A program made the position numbers and the translations under genes. Below, piece after piece: positions 31,556 to 41,829 of a DNA stretch of 64,000 nucleotides. The DNA comes from Acanthosepion esculentum. Its lineage: Eukaryota; Mollusca; Cephalopoda; Sepiida; Sepiidae. The DNA is taken from positions 19,086,886-19,150,885 of the forward strand of contig OZ038517.1 of assembly GCA_964036315.1 (NCBI GenBank). Direction: 5' to 3'. Position 1 is the first letter of the stretch. Each line of letters begins with the position of its first letter. Under the pieces are notes generated by a model that did no database searches, was not told the DNA's origin, and saw only the letters and a list, made by a program, of their open reading frames with translations.

Positions 31556-31590
<35 letters not shown>
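31357..31590 (+). mobile_element. Penelope-like 5' region with hairpin and N-terminal peptide, family 5
   Basis: 31359-31395 has GATGATGGCTAAGGGTATAG then CCGAAAGCTCTCGG: a GGCTA/TAGCC stem followed by GAAAGC. The frame starting around 31362 continues to KKALVRTQERLNKKINRSTL and SVVFNETCINEGLLPKYT, then enters (AT)n coding for IYIY. The peptide NETCINE.LLPK recurs on the minus strand at 56127-56072 and 37136-37077, which argues for real past coding. Its character fits the N-terminal region of Penelope-like proteins. The unit always stops at (AT)n here. Confidence 0.55.
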
Positions 31591-31617
31591 TATGAAATGA
31601 GCAAAATCCAACAATTA

Positions 31618-31745
31618 TTTTATGTTTTTATTCAGGCCGGTAAATGTTGTTAATGCTGTTTATTATAAAACAGAGCATTTACTTAAATATTTGTATCTAT
31701 AAAAAAAAGAATGTATAGACATAAAATGTCTTAAAATAATTGTCG
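31618..31745 (+). mobile_element. SINE family B body
   Basis: GGCCGGTAAATGTTGTTAAT, AACAGAGCATTTACTTAAAT and ATAATTGTCGGACTTTGTCC match the bodies at 32000 and 55140. The tRNA-like head is absent here. Confidence 0.75.
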
Positions 31746-31875
31746 GACTTTGTCCATTTCATAATGTATGACGTCATTTGTTTACATTTGGATACGCATT
31801 GAGCAGATATGAATGTACCTGAGAAAATCATGGAGAATTGTAGTTTAAAAACATTAAAATCGACGTTGCTAAACG

Positions 31876-32095
31876 AAATGCTCCTCTGTGGCTAAATCGG
31901 TAAAGCACGTCAGGTTATATGACAGTTCACTGTCGGATACAGGTTCGATTTCTGTCGGAGGATGCATATTTTCTATGAAAATTCCTCTTACATTCAAGCC
32001 GGTAAATGTCGTTAATACTGTTTATTATAAAACAGAGCATTTACTTAAATATTTGTATCTATAAAAAGAACGTATAAAAATGTCGTAATATATAT
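31876..32095 (+). mobile_element. SINE family B with tRNA-like head
   Basis: The head, about 31891-31967, reads CTCTGTGGCTAAATCGGTAA (box A-like) and GATACAGGTTCGATTTCTGT (box B-like, a good T arm), closed by an acceptor-like CCTCTG/CGGAGG. Between the anticodon-like stem and T arm lie about 14 nt, like the long variable arm of Leu or Ser tRNAs. The body follows: GCCGGTAAATGTCGTTAATA to TGTATCTATAAAAAG. Confidence 0.75.
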
Positions 32096-32212
32096 TTTTG
32101 AGATTTAACAAACAGCAGATATTTTTTATATATAGTGTTCAATATTAAAAATATTAAAATAATATGAAAGATAGAACGTCAATAATATTATATAATAACA
32201 TTACTTGACATT

Positions 32213-32407
32213 TAAATATCAATTTTATCCCAACTTCAAAGTTTCTTGGAAAAATTTCCATTCTTCAGAGATTGTGGTTTTAAACGGCATTTCGAATTTT
32301 TTTCAGTTTTGAAAATTGAAAAATATTGGAAATACCATTTAAGACCATAACCTCTGAAGACTGGAAATTTTACCAAGAAACTTCGAAGTCGGGATAAAAT
32401 TGATATT
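32213..32407. repeat. Fold-back with two opposed hammerhead-like motifs
   Basis: The arms 32213-32290 and 32330-32407 are inverted repeats (ATCAATTTTATCCCAACTTC against GAAGTCGGGATAAAATTGAT). Each arm holds CTGAAGA, a short hairpin and GAAACTT.GAAGT. Plus-strand motif: CTGAAGA 32354-32360, TGG/CCA stem, GAAA 32377-32380, and self-complementary ACTTCGAAGT 32380-32389. The minus-strand motif lies at 32268-32230. See findings. Confidence 0.75.
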
Positions 32408-32424
32408 ATATTGAAGAAATATAG

Positions 32425-32700
32425 TTTTACGGTGTGCTATATTTGTGGGATAAAGTGCTCAGTATCAGAGATAGAGTGTGTGTAAATCTCAATATAAAAG
32501 TGAACATTGAAATCAAAACTCAGAGGCGACAGGCTGTTTCATGCTAGACGCAATTGTCAGGCCGCCTGACGATTGCGTCTCGCATGAAACAGCCTGTCGC
32601 CTCTGAGTGTTGACGTCAATGTTCGCTTTTATATTTATATTTACATGCGCTCTATCTCTGATAAGAGCACTTTATCCCATAAATATAGCACACCTTAAAA
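32425..32700. repeat. Fold-back element, family 2 (~275-bp palindrome)
   Basis: Near-perfect inverted arms around ~32560: GTGCTATATTTGTGGGATAA against TTATCCCATAAATATAGCAC, and GAGGCGACAGGCTGTTTCAT against ATGAAACAGCCTGTCGCCTC. Related palindromes or halves lie at 51741-51955 and 53657-53770. The G+C-rich centre (GTCAGGCCGCCTGAC) is conserved between copies. No protein is encoded. Confidence 0.92.
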
Positions 32701-32708
32701 TTATATTT

Positions 32709-32712
<4 letters not shown>

Positions 32713-32804
<92 letters not shown>
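32713..32804. repeat. (AT)n then (GT)n
   Basis: (TA)n to about 32760, followed by (TG)n to 32804. Confidence 0.97.
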
Positions 32805-32806
<2 letters not shown>

Positions 32807-32869
32807 CAATAAAAAGAAAGAACAGTGAGATATAAAATCCGGTGTTCTTATAGATATTTTTATTTTTAC

Positions 32870-33122
32870 ACAATAGTGCTCAATGTAAATTTACAGATCA
32901 TTAATATTATAAATTAATTGATTTAAAATATGATTTTTTTCGCTACACAGTGATAACCATGTTTCAAAAATGGAAGCTAAAGCCTTCGAATTTAATTTTG
33001 TTATTATTTTGGACTACAAAATTCGCTTGACGAGGAAATGGAACTAATGTCTTTAATTTAATAACAAAATTAAATTCGAAGGCTTCAGCTTCCATTTTTG
33101 AAACATGGCTATCACTGTGTAA

Positions 33123-33123
<1 letters not shown>
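32870..33123. repeat. Fold-back element, family 1
   Basis: The arms share CCATGTTTCAAAAATGGAAG and its complement, and AATTCGAAGGCTT, around a centre near 33030. It is the same family as 5381-5680, with GCTACACAG at the outer ends. It abuts (AT)n at 33125. Confidence 0.88.

Positions 33124-33124
<1 letters not shown>

Positions 33125-33172
<48 letters not shown>
33125..33172. repeat. (AT)n microsatellite
   Basis: Pure AT, ending in GTATGTATATA. Confidence 0.95.
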
Positions 33173-33539
33173 ATATTAACGAATATACAAAATACCTTAT
33201 ATTTGGTGTGAATTTTAGTAAATATAAATTCTTTTTATCTTGGGGTGAATTAATATGCTGAAGTCTGTCAGGCGTTGAAACGAGTCGGCTAAGATCAGTT
33301 TTGTTTTTTTGGTCTTTATTCAACTTGTCCTTTTACTGATATATTGTATTTATAGCTGAATCTTTTTACAAACTGATAAATCTTTCCAAATTCCCCCGAT
33401 GTTCGAGAAGCTTTTCATATTTTGAGCAGACTCCCATGACTGGGTGTTTACGGAAGCAGGTGTGCGACACAGAAAATAAGCCGCTGACTAAATGTTTGAA
33501 GTGACTCACCAGTCAGTAAGGTGCAATAAAGTCTAAAGT
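33173..33539. other. No recognised feature
   Basis: Normal complexity; no motif or partner found. Confidence 0.4.
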
Positions 33540-34530
33540 AAATCTGTTGAACGATCTCAGTTCTTTTTTTGTTTTTTTGTTTTTTGTTTGTTTGTTTTTT
33601 TGGCTTTTTACCATTCAATGGCCAACCAGTTTGGAATTTGGGCGTCCAAGCAAATACCATGAGTAAATCAAAGATATAAAAGAAGAAAAAATACAGAGAG
33701 AATAATAACAAAGACTCGTCGAGCATTCGACACTGCGACAAGCGGAGATTGCTGCCTCCTGTTCCAGAGAAGAGAATCTGTTTGTTTTAAACCATTTCCA
33801 ACGACGTACGTACAAGGAACGGCGAGACGTCCACGCATAAATATATTTTATGTCATAATATTTTTCCAGCGCGCAATGCCTGTGTCTCCGGTAGTCTGAT
33901 ATTGTTATAATCAACAATGGAGTGTTTACGTAATCCGTGATAGCTGGGATAAAACTAATCAAAGAAAATTGTTCAAACATTCACACGCTGTGGTGATTAC
34001 ATGCTGAAAAAGCAATTATCAAACGTGTGCAGAAGTATTTAACAGATGCTAGATTTCCCGAATGATAAGAGTGAACGGGTGAGCAGATATTAGCAAATTG
34101 ATTTTTAAGGATTTTATTGATTTTCATCCATTACCCAACATTATCTCTTCTGTATAATAAATGCGATGGTCAGTGTGTCACAATTTTTAAATTAAAGGGA
34201 CGCAACTCACTAACTTTCAATAGCTCATGTTACAGAATTTTTTGATTCCCAAGTTTTCATTACTGCGATTGCTTACGGCGATTTTTTTACGTGATTTTTT
34301 TTTAAACGTAATTTTTTTGTACGGTAACAATTTTTCTAAATTGGAAATAAATTTGGGAATAGTTGCGAAAGTCACCCAGGAAATAAGAATAATTGTCTGT
34401 CCGGCAAGTAAGTCATGTCAATTTATCTTTTAACGTAAATTCCAAACTGGTCGGCCATTGAATGGTAAAGAGCAAAAAAAAACAAACAAACAAAAAAATA
34501 CAAACAAAACAAACAAAAAAAACAAGCAAA
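33540..34530. repeat. Inverted repeat pair ~100 bp, ~800 bp apart
   Basis: 33540-33645 (T-rich run, then GGCTTTTTACCATTCAATGG, CCAACCAGTTTGGAATTT) matches the reverse complement of 34432-34530 (AAATTCCAAACTGGTCGGCC, ATTGAATGGTAAAGAGC, then an A-rich run). The spacer 33646-34205 shows nothing recognisable. The T/A-rich arms make it a possible fold-back element. Confidence 0.75.
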
Positions 34531-34985
34531 AATATATGGTGGATAAAAGTTTTCCGTTAACTCATAACGGAAAAACTTTTATCCACCATATACAGATAAG
34601 TTTAAATATTAACGCAATACTTAAATGCAACGATCAGTTTTGAGTTCTTCTTTATGAGAATGTCAGTGTGACACGCTTTTTCAACTTTACTCCAAGAGGC
34701 CGTTGCCCAATATATATCATACCATTTTAGAATCAGGCCGACTGTGAGCAAATTAAAAACATTCCGGTTCGGATCCAGACCCCGGAAATTTTGGATTCCC
34801 AAGTTTTCATAACTGCAATTATTTTCACCGATTTTAAACGTGATTTATTTGCATCGAATATTTTTGGTAGATAACAATTTTTTATAATTTGGAATTAAAT
34901 TTACGAATAATCGAAATTCATTGCGAAATCCAGCGAAAGTCACCCATGAAATAAAAATAATTGTTTGTACGGAAAGTAAGGAACC
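34210..34985 (+). repeat. Two direct ~200-bp repeats with a hairpin between
   Basis: 34228-34415 and 34784-34980 share GATTCCCAAGTTTTCAT, CGAAAGTCACCCA.GAAATAA and AATAATTGT.TGT. Between them, 34533-34592 forms a 26-bp hairpin with a 5-nt loop (ATGGTGGATAAAAGTTTTCC against GGAAAAACTTTTATCCACCA). Confidence 0.8.
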
Positions 34986-35004
34986 TACGTACATGAAATT
35001 GTCT

Positions 35005-35445
35005 TTCTTTCGCTGGTTCCTAGGCCTCATGAATTTAAACGTCCTACGAGGCTGGCATCCCGTTCCCACCCCTTCAACGTTGAAACTGTTAGATGTAGAC
35101 GTCTCTTCTACTCCAATAGCTTCATGTCTCGCACATCTCGCCTGTGGAACTCCCTTCCTTATTCCTGTTTCCCTGACAAATACAATCTCCAACTATTTAA
35201 GTGTAACGTCAATCGACATCTCCAGTTGCCTTGATCTATCCTCTTCCCTTCTCCACATCCTTTCACCTTTCATTCCTATCGGCTCTCGCTCCAAATCTTC
35301 TGTAACCCCCTTGCCTTGATCGATCCACTATCTTTCTCCACATCCTCTCCTTTACCACTCCTATCTGCTCTTCCTCCAAACCTTCTGTAACCCCTTGCGT
35401 GCTAGTGGCTTCCAGCCTTGCTTGGGGTGATAAGCTTAAAACAAA
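35005..35445 (+). mobile_element. CR1/Jockey-like LINE, 3' end copy
   Basis: Begins TTTCGCTGGTTCCTAGGCCT and ends CTTGGGGTGATAAGCTT plus AAAACAAAAA. Very close to the 38.9-39.33 kb end. It is only ~440 bp, so strongly 5'-truncated. Confidence 0.92.
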
Positions 35446-35499
35446 AAGTGACGACAGACGAATTAGCGTTGAACTTTTAAAAGGTAAGCTTAAATATTA

Positions 35500-35784
35500 A
35501 TGCAATACTTAAATGTGGCGACCAATTTTGAGTTCTGTAGTTTATTGTTGCCTATAGCATACGGCAGCAGCAGGCGTCGCAAAAAGAAATCTCTGCCAAC
35601 AGAGGACAAGATTGCAATCAAAAGAGCTAAGGCTGCAGCGAGGAAATGTAATCCCGTGCAAATGAGAACCCAGATGAAATGGCAGCCAGGGGAGCTGCCA
35701 AGGCTGAGAATATGGAAAGACCTAGGGACTCTTAAACACCTGAATAAGCCAAAGGCCAAATCAGGAGCTCTCCGCAGGAGTTAG
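35500..35784 (+). CDS. Hypothetical basic ORF, ~90 aa
   Basis: I do not recognise it. From about residue 17 it reads LPIAYGSSRRRKKKSLPTED, KIAIKRAKAAARKCNPVQMR, then WQPGELPRLRIWKDLGTL. It is rich in K, R and A, not low complexity, and GC-richer than its surroundings. The first ~55 bp belong to a repeat (TTAAATATTAATGCAATACT, also at 34598), so the true start is unclear. It may be an exon or a transposon-derived fragment. Confidence 0.25.
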   Translation: MQYLNVATNFEFCSLLLPIAYGSSRRRKKKSLPTEDKIAIKRAKAAARKCNPVQMRTQMKWQPGELPRLRIWKDLGTLKHLNKPKAKSGALRRS

Positions 35785-35948
35785 CTTAAATCCCGACGGA
35801 TAGGTGCTTAGTGATATCCCGATCGCTCTGTATTTGGCGGATACAGGTTTTCAGTGAATTTCGCTGATATTTAAAAAGTATATTTTCATCGACTGGCCCA
35901 GCAGGGTTACAGAATGTACCTCGTCTCCACTTACACACATAGACAAAC

Positions 35949-35949
<1 letters not shown>

Positions 35950-36043
<94 letters not shown>

Positions 36044-36120
36044 AATTCCCAGATCAATTCTGTGGACAAGATAGATTGGTATAAAATATCTTGGCCACAG
36101 AATTGATCTGGGAATTTAAC
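35950..36120. repeat. (AT)n followed by a 36-bp-arm hairpin
   Basis: 35954-36039 is (AT)n. GTTAAATTCCCAGATCAATT...CAAGATA (36040-36077) is the inverse of TATCTTGGCCACAGAATTGA...TTTAAC (36086-36120), with a ~9-nt loop. Confidence 0.92.
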
Positions 36121-36332
36121 TGTATTGTCGACATGGCGAAAAAAAAAACTTACTATAAAGGTAATTTACATTAACCAGAAAAAAAGGCTTGGACAGAAGC
36201 GTCTTTTTAAATTTGGATTTTTAATGTAACTATAACAACAGAGATATTTCGATTTCATTTTTGCCTTGAAAAAGTCGGAAGACGAAGCGCGTCGGCAAAA
36301 TCTAAGATTTTTCCAATTGTCATTTTATACCA

Positions 36333-36339
<7 letters not shown>
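36121..36339. other. No recognised feature
   Basis: AT-rich. GTCGGAAGACGAAGCGCGTCGGC at 36268-36290 has weak hairpin potential followed by AAAATC. Confidence 0.4.
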
Positions 36340-36389
<50 letters not shown>

Positions 36390-36480
36390 GAGTAAGGACG
36401 ATACCTAAAAATCCTTTCGGTTATAATTTATTTCGTGAATATACAAATGTTCATCTCTTCAGAACGAAGAATTTTTTAAG
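36340..36480 (-). repeat. (AT)n plus hammerhead-like motif fragment
   Basis: 36340-36387 is (AT)n. On the minus strand CTGAAGA (36462-36456), a TGAA/TTCA stem and CGAAA (36436-36432) precede the (AT)n by ~45 bp, matching the order seen in other families but with a weak stem. Confidence 0.45.
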
Positions 36481-36539
36481 CATTTGAGTCCATTTTGTCC
36501 AGACGGAAGGAAAATGAAGAGGAGAAAAGAAGAAAAATA

Positions 36540-36899
36540 AAAAGGTGAAAGAAAAAATATTAATGTTAAAAAAGGAAGAAAGAAACATAAAACTTTCAAT
36601 ATCAGGGTGGGAAGAGAGGAAGAGAGAAAGGGGGAAGAGAGGGAGAGAGAGAAGAAGAGAGGAGAGAGAGAGAGAAAGAGAGAGTGAGAGAGGGGGTAAG
36701 AAAAGAAAAGGAAGAAAGGAGATTTAAACATGAGCCAATAGGGTGACCTAGAATTGATTTTTTCTTTAATGGCTGAACCAGTTAAAATACAGGGTAATTG
36801 ATCACATTTAAAATCGATACAATCAATTGTTTGATATTCATTTCCTTTTCGACAGTGAAACAATCATCATCATATTATAAACATCTCCATTTCAAATTG

Positions 36900-36952
<53 letters not shown>
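36540..36952. repeat. GA-rich tract and (TAA)n
   Basis: 36540-36725 is purine-rich (GAGA, GGAA). 36899-36952 is (TAA)n. 36726-36898 shows nothing recognisable. Confidence 0.85.
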
Positions 36953-37013
36953 TGGCAAGAATAAAATAAAGTAAGTTAAATAAAAACTCATTAAAATAAA
37001 AATAAAAAGAATA

Positions 37014-37031
37014 TATATATAGAAATATAGA

Positions 37032-37079
<48 letters not shown>

Positions 37080-37136
37080 GTGTGTTTTGGCAGAAAAACC
37101 TCATTTATAGAAGTTTCATTAAAATCGACTGACAAA
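37014..37136 (-). mobile_element. Penelope-like N-terminal peptide fragment, family 5, with (AT)n
   Basis: On the minus strand 37136-37077 reads SVDFNETSINEVFLPKHT and then enters (AT)n at 37076-37040. It is the same block as at 31500 and 56127. The hairpin part is missing because the LINE begins at ~37137. Confidence 0.55.
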
Positions 37137-39332
37137 GTGGGGCTATTACGCTTTTTATATCATTGGTTCAAGGTCAAACCGCGCTCCTCCCCTTGGTTCA
37201 CAGCTGCTTGCTCAGCCGCCATTGCCCATAGGAACCACTTCTTCCACCGTTTTCGTAGTGATATGTCTGACTTCAATAGACGTCTATTCATCTCTGCCCG
37301 TAACGAGTGTAAGCGTATCCTCAACGAAGCTAAGTCATTATTTGCTGTCCGGATGAAGGAACGTATTGCATCTCGCAAATTCGGCTCCAAAGATTATTGG
37401 CGCCTCTGCAAGAGCGTTCTGAACAATAGCAAACCCTCCATTCCTCCCCTGTTCAATCAGTTTGAGGTCCTAACCACCTCTGCCGACAAGGCTGAATGCT
37501 TTGCTCGGAAGTTTTCTTCCAATTCAACATTAGACTCTTCCGGGGTACCCATGCCCGATTTCCCTCCCAGGACCGAGGCCCTTCTGAGCGGATTGCACAT
37601 ATACCCGTCGTTGGTATTGGGCATTATTTCTAACTTAGATCACCACAAGGTTACTGGTGGTGACGGGATACCAGCCACTGTCCTGAAGAAATGTGCGCCT
37701 GAACTGGCGCCTGCCCTCTCTAAATTATACAACCGCTGCCTCAAGGAGTCTTGCTTACCTGACTGCTGGAAGTCCTCAACCATTGTTCTTGTCTTTAAGA
37801 ACTTTGGTGACCCCTCCGACCCTTCTAATTACCGTCCTATCAGTCTCCTACCCCTCTTCGGCAAAGTCTTCGAAGCCATTATCAACACCGATGTGATTAA
37901 TCACCTGTTATCCCATGATCTGCTCTCAGACAAGCTATATGGTTTCCGCTTTGCCCGATCTACAGCTGATGTGCTTACGGCTATCACTGAATTTGTCTTC
38001 CAAGCTATTCATAATAACGGTGAAGCTCGTGCCGTGGCCCTTGACATCTCCAAAACTTTTGATAGAGTTTGGCATGCCGGCCTTCTTCGCAAGCTCCAGG
38101 GTTATGGCATCACAGGTCGATTGTTTGACCTAATACAATAATTCCTGTCAAACCGTGAATTGAAGGTCGTTCTCAATGGATTCATCTCCAGCCCCTATTC
38201 CACTAATGCAGGTGTTCCTCAAGGCTCCATCCTAGGCCCTACTCTGTTCCTCATATTCATAAAAGACCTTCCTGACGCCATAGATTCCCAAGTCGGCATC
38301 TATGCGGACGACACCACAATTTACTCCTGCCTCAAACACAAATCCAGTGATACTGACAAAATTAACCTGGCATCTCGGATAGAAAAGGACCTCCAATCGG
38401 TTGTGAACTGGGGCAAGAAATGGATGGTTAACTTTAACGCCTCTAAGACTAAACTGCTCTATATTAACCACCACAAGGATCCATCCCTACATCCCATTAG
38501 AATGTCTGATGATAAAACTTCTTGAGAGCTCCTCTCTGCGGCTGCTCGGTCTCACGCTGATCTGAGATGGAACAAATACATCGAGTCAATTGCATCATCC
38601 TTCGCAAGGAAGGTTGGCTCCCTGTGCCGAGCCAGGAAATTTTTCTCCCCGGAATCGATCCTCCAAATCTATAAATCGACCATTCGCCCTTGCATGGAGT
38701 ATTGCTGCCATATATGGTCTAGAGCCCCAGCTGTTTGCCTCAGGGTTCTTGATAAGATCCAGAGACGGATATGCAATGTAATTGGCTCCGATCTGTCATC
38801 TCGTCTGCAGTCTCTCTCTCACAGACGCAACGTTGCCTCGCTCTGTCTTTTTATATAAATACTTTCACGGCAATTGCTCCGAGGAGCTGCTTTCGCTGGT
38901 TCCTAGGCCTCATGAATTTAAACGTCCCACAAGGCTGGCATCCCGTTCCCACCCCTTCACCGTTGAAACTGTTAGATGTAGACGTCACTTCTACTCCAAT
39001 AGCTTCATGTCTCGCACACCTCGCCTGTGGAACTCCCTTCCTTATTCCTGTTTCCCTGACAAATGCAATCTCCAACTATTTAAGTGTAACGTCAATCGAC
39101 ATCTCTAGTTGCCTTGATCTATCCACTTCCCTTCTCCACATCCTTTCACCTTTCATTCCCATCTGCTCTCGCTCCAAATCTTCTGTAACCCCCTTGCCTT
39201 GATCGACCCACTATCTTTCTCCACATCCTCTCCTTTACCACTCCTATCTGCTCTTCCTCCAAACCTTCTGTAACCCCCTGCGTATTAGTGGCTTCCAGCC
39301 TTGCTTGGGGTGATAAGCTTAAAAAAAAAAAA
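37137..39332 (+). mobile_element. CR1/Jockey-like LINE, longest copy in window
   Basis: About 2.2 kb including an RT relic and a ~220-bp 3' UTR, ending CTTGGGGTGATAAGCTT and a 12-A tail (39321-39332). It is 5'-truncated: endonuclease and the first ORF are missing. Three or more other 3' ends in this window (11203, 21083, 35005) are near-identical, which points to one active source lineage. The 3' UTR is GC-balanced, unlike the flanks. Confidence 0.93.
37140..39108 (+). pseudogene. Non-LTR reverse transcriptase, broken
   Basis: The N-terminal part (PRSSPWFTAACSAAIAHRNH, KDYWRLCKSVLNNSKPSIPP) precedes RT blocks: VTGGDGIPATVLKKCAPELA, SNYRPISLLPLFGKVFEAII, ALDISKTFDRVWHAGLL (first catalytic Asp), AGVPQGSILGPTLFLIFIKD, and IYADDTTIYS with the YADD box. 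SKTKLLYINHHKD, STIRPCMEYCCHIW and RLQSLSHRRNVASLCLF follow. In-frame stops fall at 38139-38141 and 38523-38525, and a frame change near 38855 separates the end (YKYFHGNCSEELLSLVPRPH ... KCNVNRHL). There is no ATG with support; upstream sequence is another repeat. Confidence 0.93.
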
Positions 39333-39344
39333 TATGCGAAGAAC

Positions 39345-39470
39345 AATCTAGGAAGAGACCTACTTGTCAGTGCCGTTCTCTTCACATCTGTGCTTGTATA
39401 TGCGATGACAATCATCTAGGAAGAGACCTACTTGTCAGTGCCCACCTCTACACATCTGTAGAAATAAGAA
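39345..39470 (+). repeat. Two ~68-bp direct repeats
   Basis: CTAGGAAGAGACCTACTTGT and CACATCTGT occur twice, about 68 bp apart, just after the LINE tail. Confidence 0.9.
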
Positions 39471-40672
39471 AGAATGAAAGAACGAAAGAAAGAAAGAATG
39501 AAAGAAGATAAAAGTGTTTAATATCTCCTGTAAATAACAGGCCATTCCGTTTTGACCGCGTAGAAAACGAGAAGAAAGAAAGAAAGAAAGAAGATAAAAG
39601 TGTTTAATATCTCCTGATAAATAATAGGCTATTCCGTTTTGATCGCGTGTAAAACGAGTAGAAAGAAAGAAATAAAGACAGAAAGAAAGAAAAAAGAAGA
39701 AAGAAAGACTGAAAGGAAAAAAGAAAGTAAGAAAGAAAAAAAAAGAAAGAATAAGAAAGTGATACAAGTGTTTAATATCTCCGGATAAATAATAGACAAT
39801 TCCGTTTTGATCGCGTGTAAAACGAGTAGAAAGAAAGAAAGAATGAAAGGAAGAAAGAAAGAAAGAAAAAAGAAGAAAGAAAGACTGAAAGAAAAAAGAA
39901 GAAAGAAAGACTGAAAGAAAAAAAGAAAGTAAGAAAGAAAAAAAAGAAAGAATAAGAAAGTTATGCAAGTGTTTAATATCTCCTGATAAATAATAGACAA
40001 TTCTGTTTTGATCGCGTGTAAAACGAGTAGAAAGAAAGAAAGAAAGAAAGAAAGACAGAAAGAAAGAAAAGAGAAGAAAGAAAGACTGAAAGAAAAAAGA
40101 AAGTAAGAAAGAAAAAAAAAAGAAAGAATAAGAAAGTGATACAAGTGTTTAATATCTCCTGATAAATAATAGGCTATTCCGTTTTGATCGCGTAGAAAAC
40201 GAGAAGAAAGAAAAAAAGAAAGAAAGAAAGAAAAAAGAAAAAAGAAAGGAAGGAAGAAATAAAGAAAAAGAAAGAGACACATCTCTTTAATATCTCCTGA
40301 TAAATAATAGTCTATTGCGTTTTGATCGCGTGTAAAACGAGAAGAAAGAAAGAAAGAAAGAAAGATAGAAAGAAAGAAAGAAAGCCAGAAAGAAAGAAAT
40401 GAAAAAGATAAAAGTGTTTAATATCTCCTGATAAATAATAGGTTATTCCGTTTTGACCGCGTAGAAAACGAGAAGAAAGAAAGAAAGTAAGAAAGAAAGA
40501 AACAAAGAAACAAAGAAAGAAAAAAGAAAGAAAGAAAAAGAAAGAGATGAAAGTGTTTGATATCTCCTGATAAATAATAGGCTATTCCGTTTTGATCGCG
40601 TAGAAAACGAGAAGAAAGAAAGAAAAAAAGAAAAAAGCAAGAAAGAAAGGAAGGAAGAAGATAAACAGTACA
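39471..40672 (-). repeat. GAAA minisatellite with conserved ~60-bp core
   Basis: (GAAA)n stretches of varying length alternate with about eight copies of a core (AAGTGTTTAATATCTCCTGA, TAAATAATAGGCTATTCCGT, TTTGATCGCGTGTAAAACGA). On the minus strand the core reads CGCGATCAAAACGGAATAG..., which matches the core of the 47.8-49.9 kb TTTC array. Period is about 120-180 bp. Confidence 0.93.
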
Positions 40673-40679
40673 TTTCTGA

Positions 40680-41575
40680 AAATATCTAATATTACCGGCA
40701 TTACATTTTTGAAAAAAAATATTACCAGCAATACATTTAAAAAAAAGATATTACCAGCAATACATTATCAAAAACAAAAAATATTACAGGCAATACATTT
40801 TTGAAAAAACAATTACCAGCAATACATTTTTGAAAACAAAAATATACCAGAAATACATTTTTGGAAAAAAAATATTACCTGCAATACATTTTTGAAAAAA
40901 AAAATTGTTACCAGCAATACATTTAAAAAAATATTACCAGCAATACATTTTTGGAAAAATATATAACCAGTAATATATTTTTGAAAACAAAAAATATTAC
41001 CGGCAATACATTTTTAAAAAAATATTACCAGCAATACATTTTCGAAAACAAAAATATCACCGGCAATACATTTTTGAAACAATAAGTATTACCAGCCATA
41101 CATTTTTGAAAACGAAAATATTACCAGCAATTCATTTAAAAATAATATTACCAGCAATACATTTTTGAAAACAAAAATATCACCAGCAATACATTTTTGG
41201 AAAAAAATATTACCAGCAATACATTTTTGAAAATAAAAAATATTACCGGCAATACATTATTGAAAACAGAAAATATTAATACCAGCAATACATTTTTGAA
41301 AACAAAAATATTAACAGCAATACATTTTTAAAAATATTACCAGCAATACATTTTTGAAAACAAAAATATCACCGGTAATACATTTTTTAAACAAAAAGTA
41401 TTACAAGCCATACATTTTTGTAAACAAAAATATTACCAGCAATACATTTTTGAAAACAAAAATATCACCGGTAATACATTTTTTAAACAAAAAGTATTAC
41501 AAGCCATACATTTTTGTAAACAAAAATATTACCAGCAATACATTTTTGAATAGAAAATTTTTTACCAGCAATAAA
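40680..41575 (+). repeat. ~32-bp satellite, TATTACCAGCAATACATTTTT core
   Basis: About 27 copies of ATTACCAGCAATACATTTTT plus GAAAACAAAAA, with length variation in the A run. The right part (41350-41550) shows a perfect ~100-bp internal duplication. Confidence 0.95.
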
Positions 41576-41795
41576 AATCTTGTCGGCGTTAATTGACGCA
41601 TTGAGGTTGATATGCCATAAAACAAAACAAACCAAAGGTCGAACAAAGTCACCATAAATAAAATAACATCGCCTGCTGAATTATTTTAAAATTATCATTA
41701 AGAGAAAAGTTTGTAAGAGGGTATTTGGTTAATTATTATTATTATCATTATCATTATTATTATTATTATCATTATTATCATTATTATTATTATCA

Positions 41796-41829
<34 letters not shown>

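Noticed and set aside
31888..31967. Functional tRNA gene
   Set aside because: The anticodon loop lacks the invariant T33 and would read a stop codon; the sequence continues into a shared SINE body.
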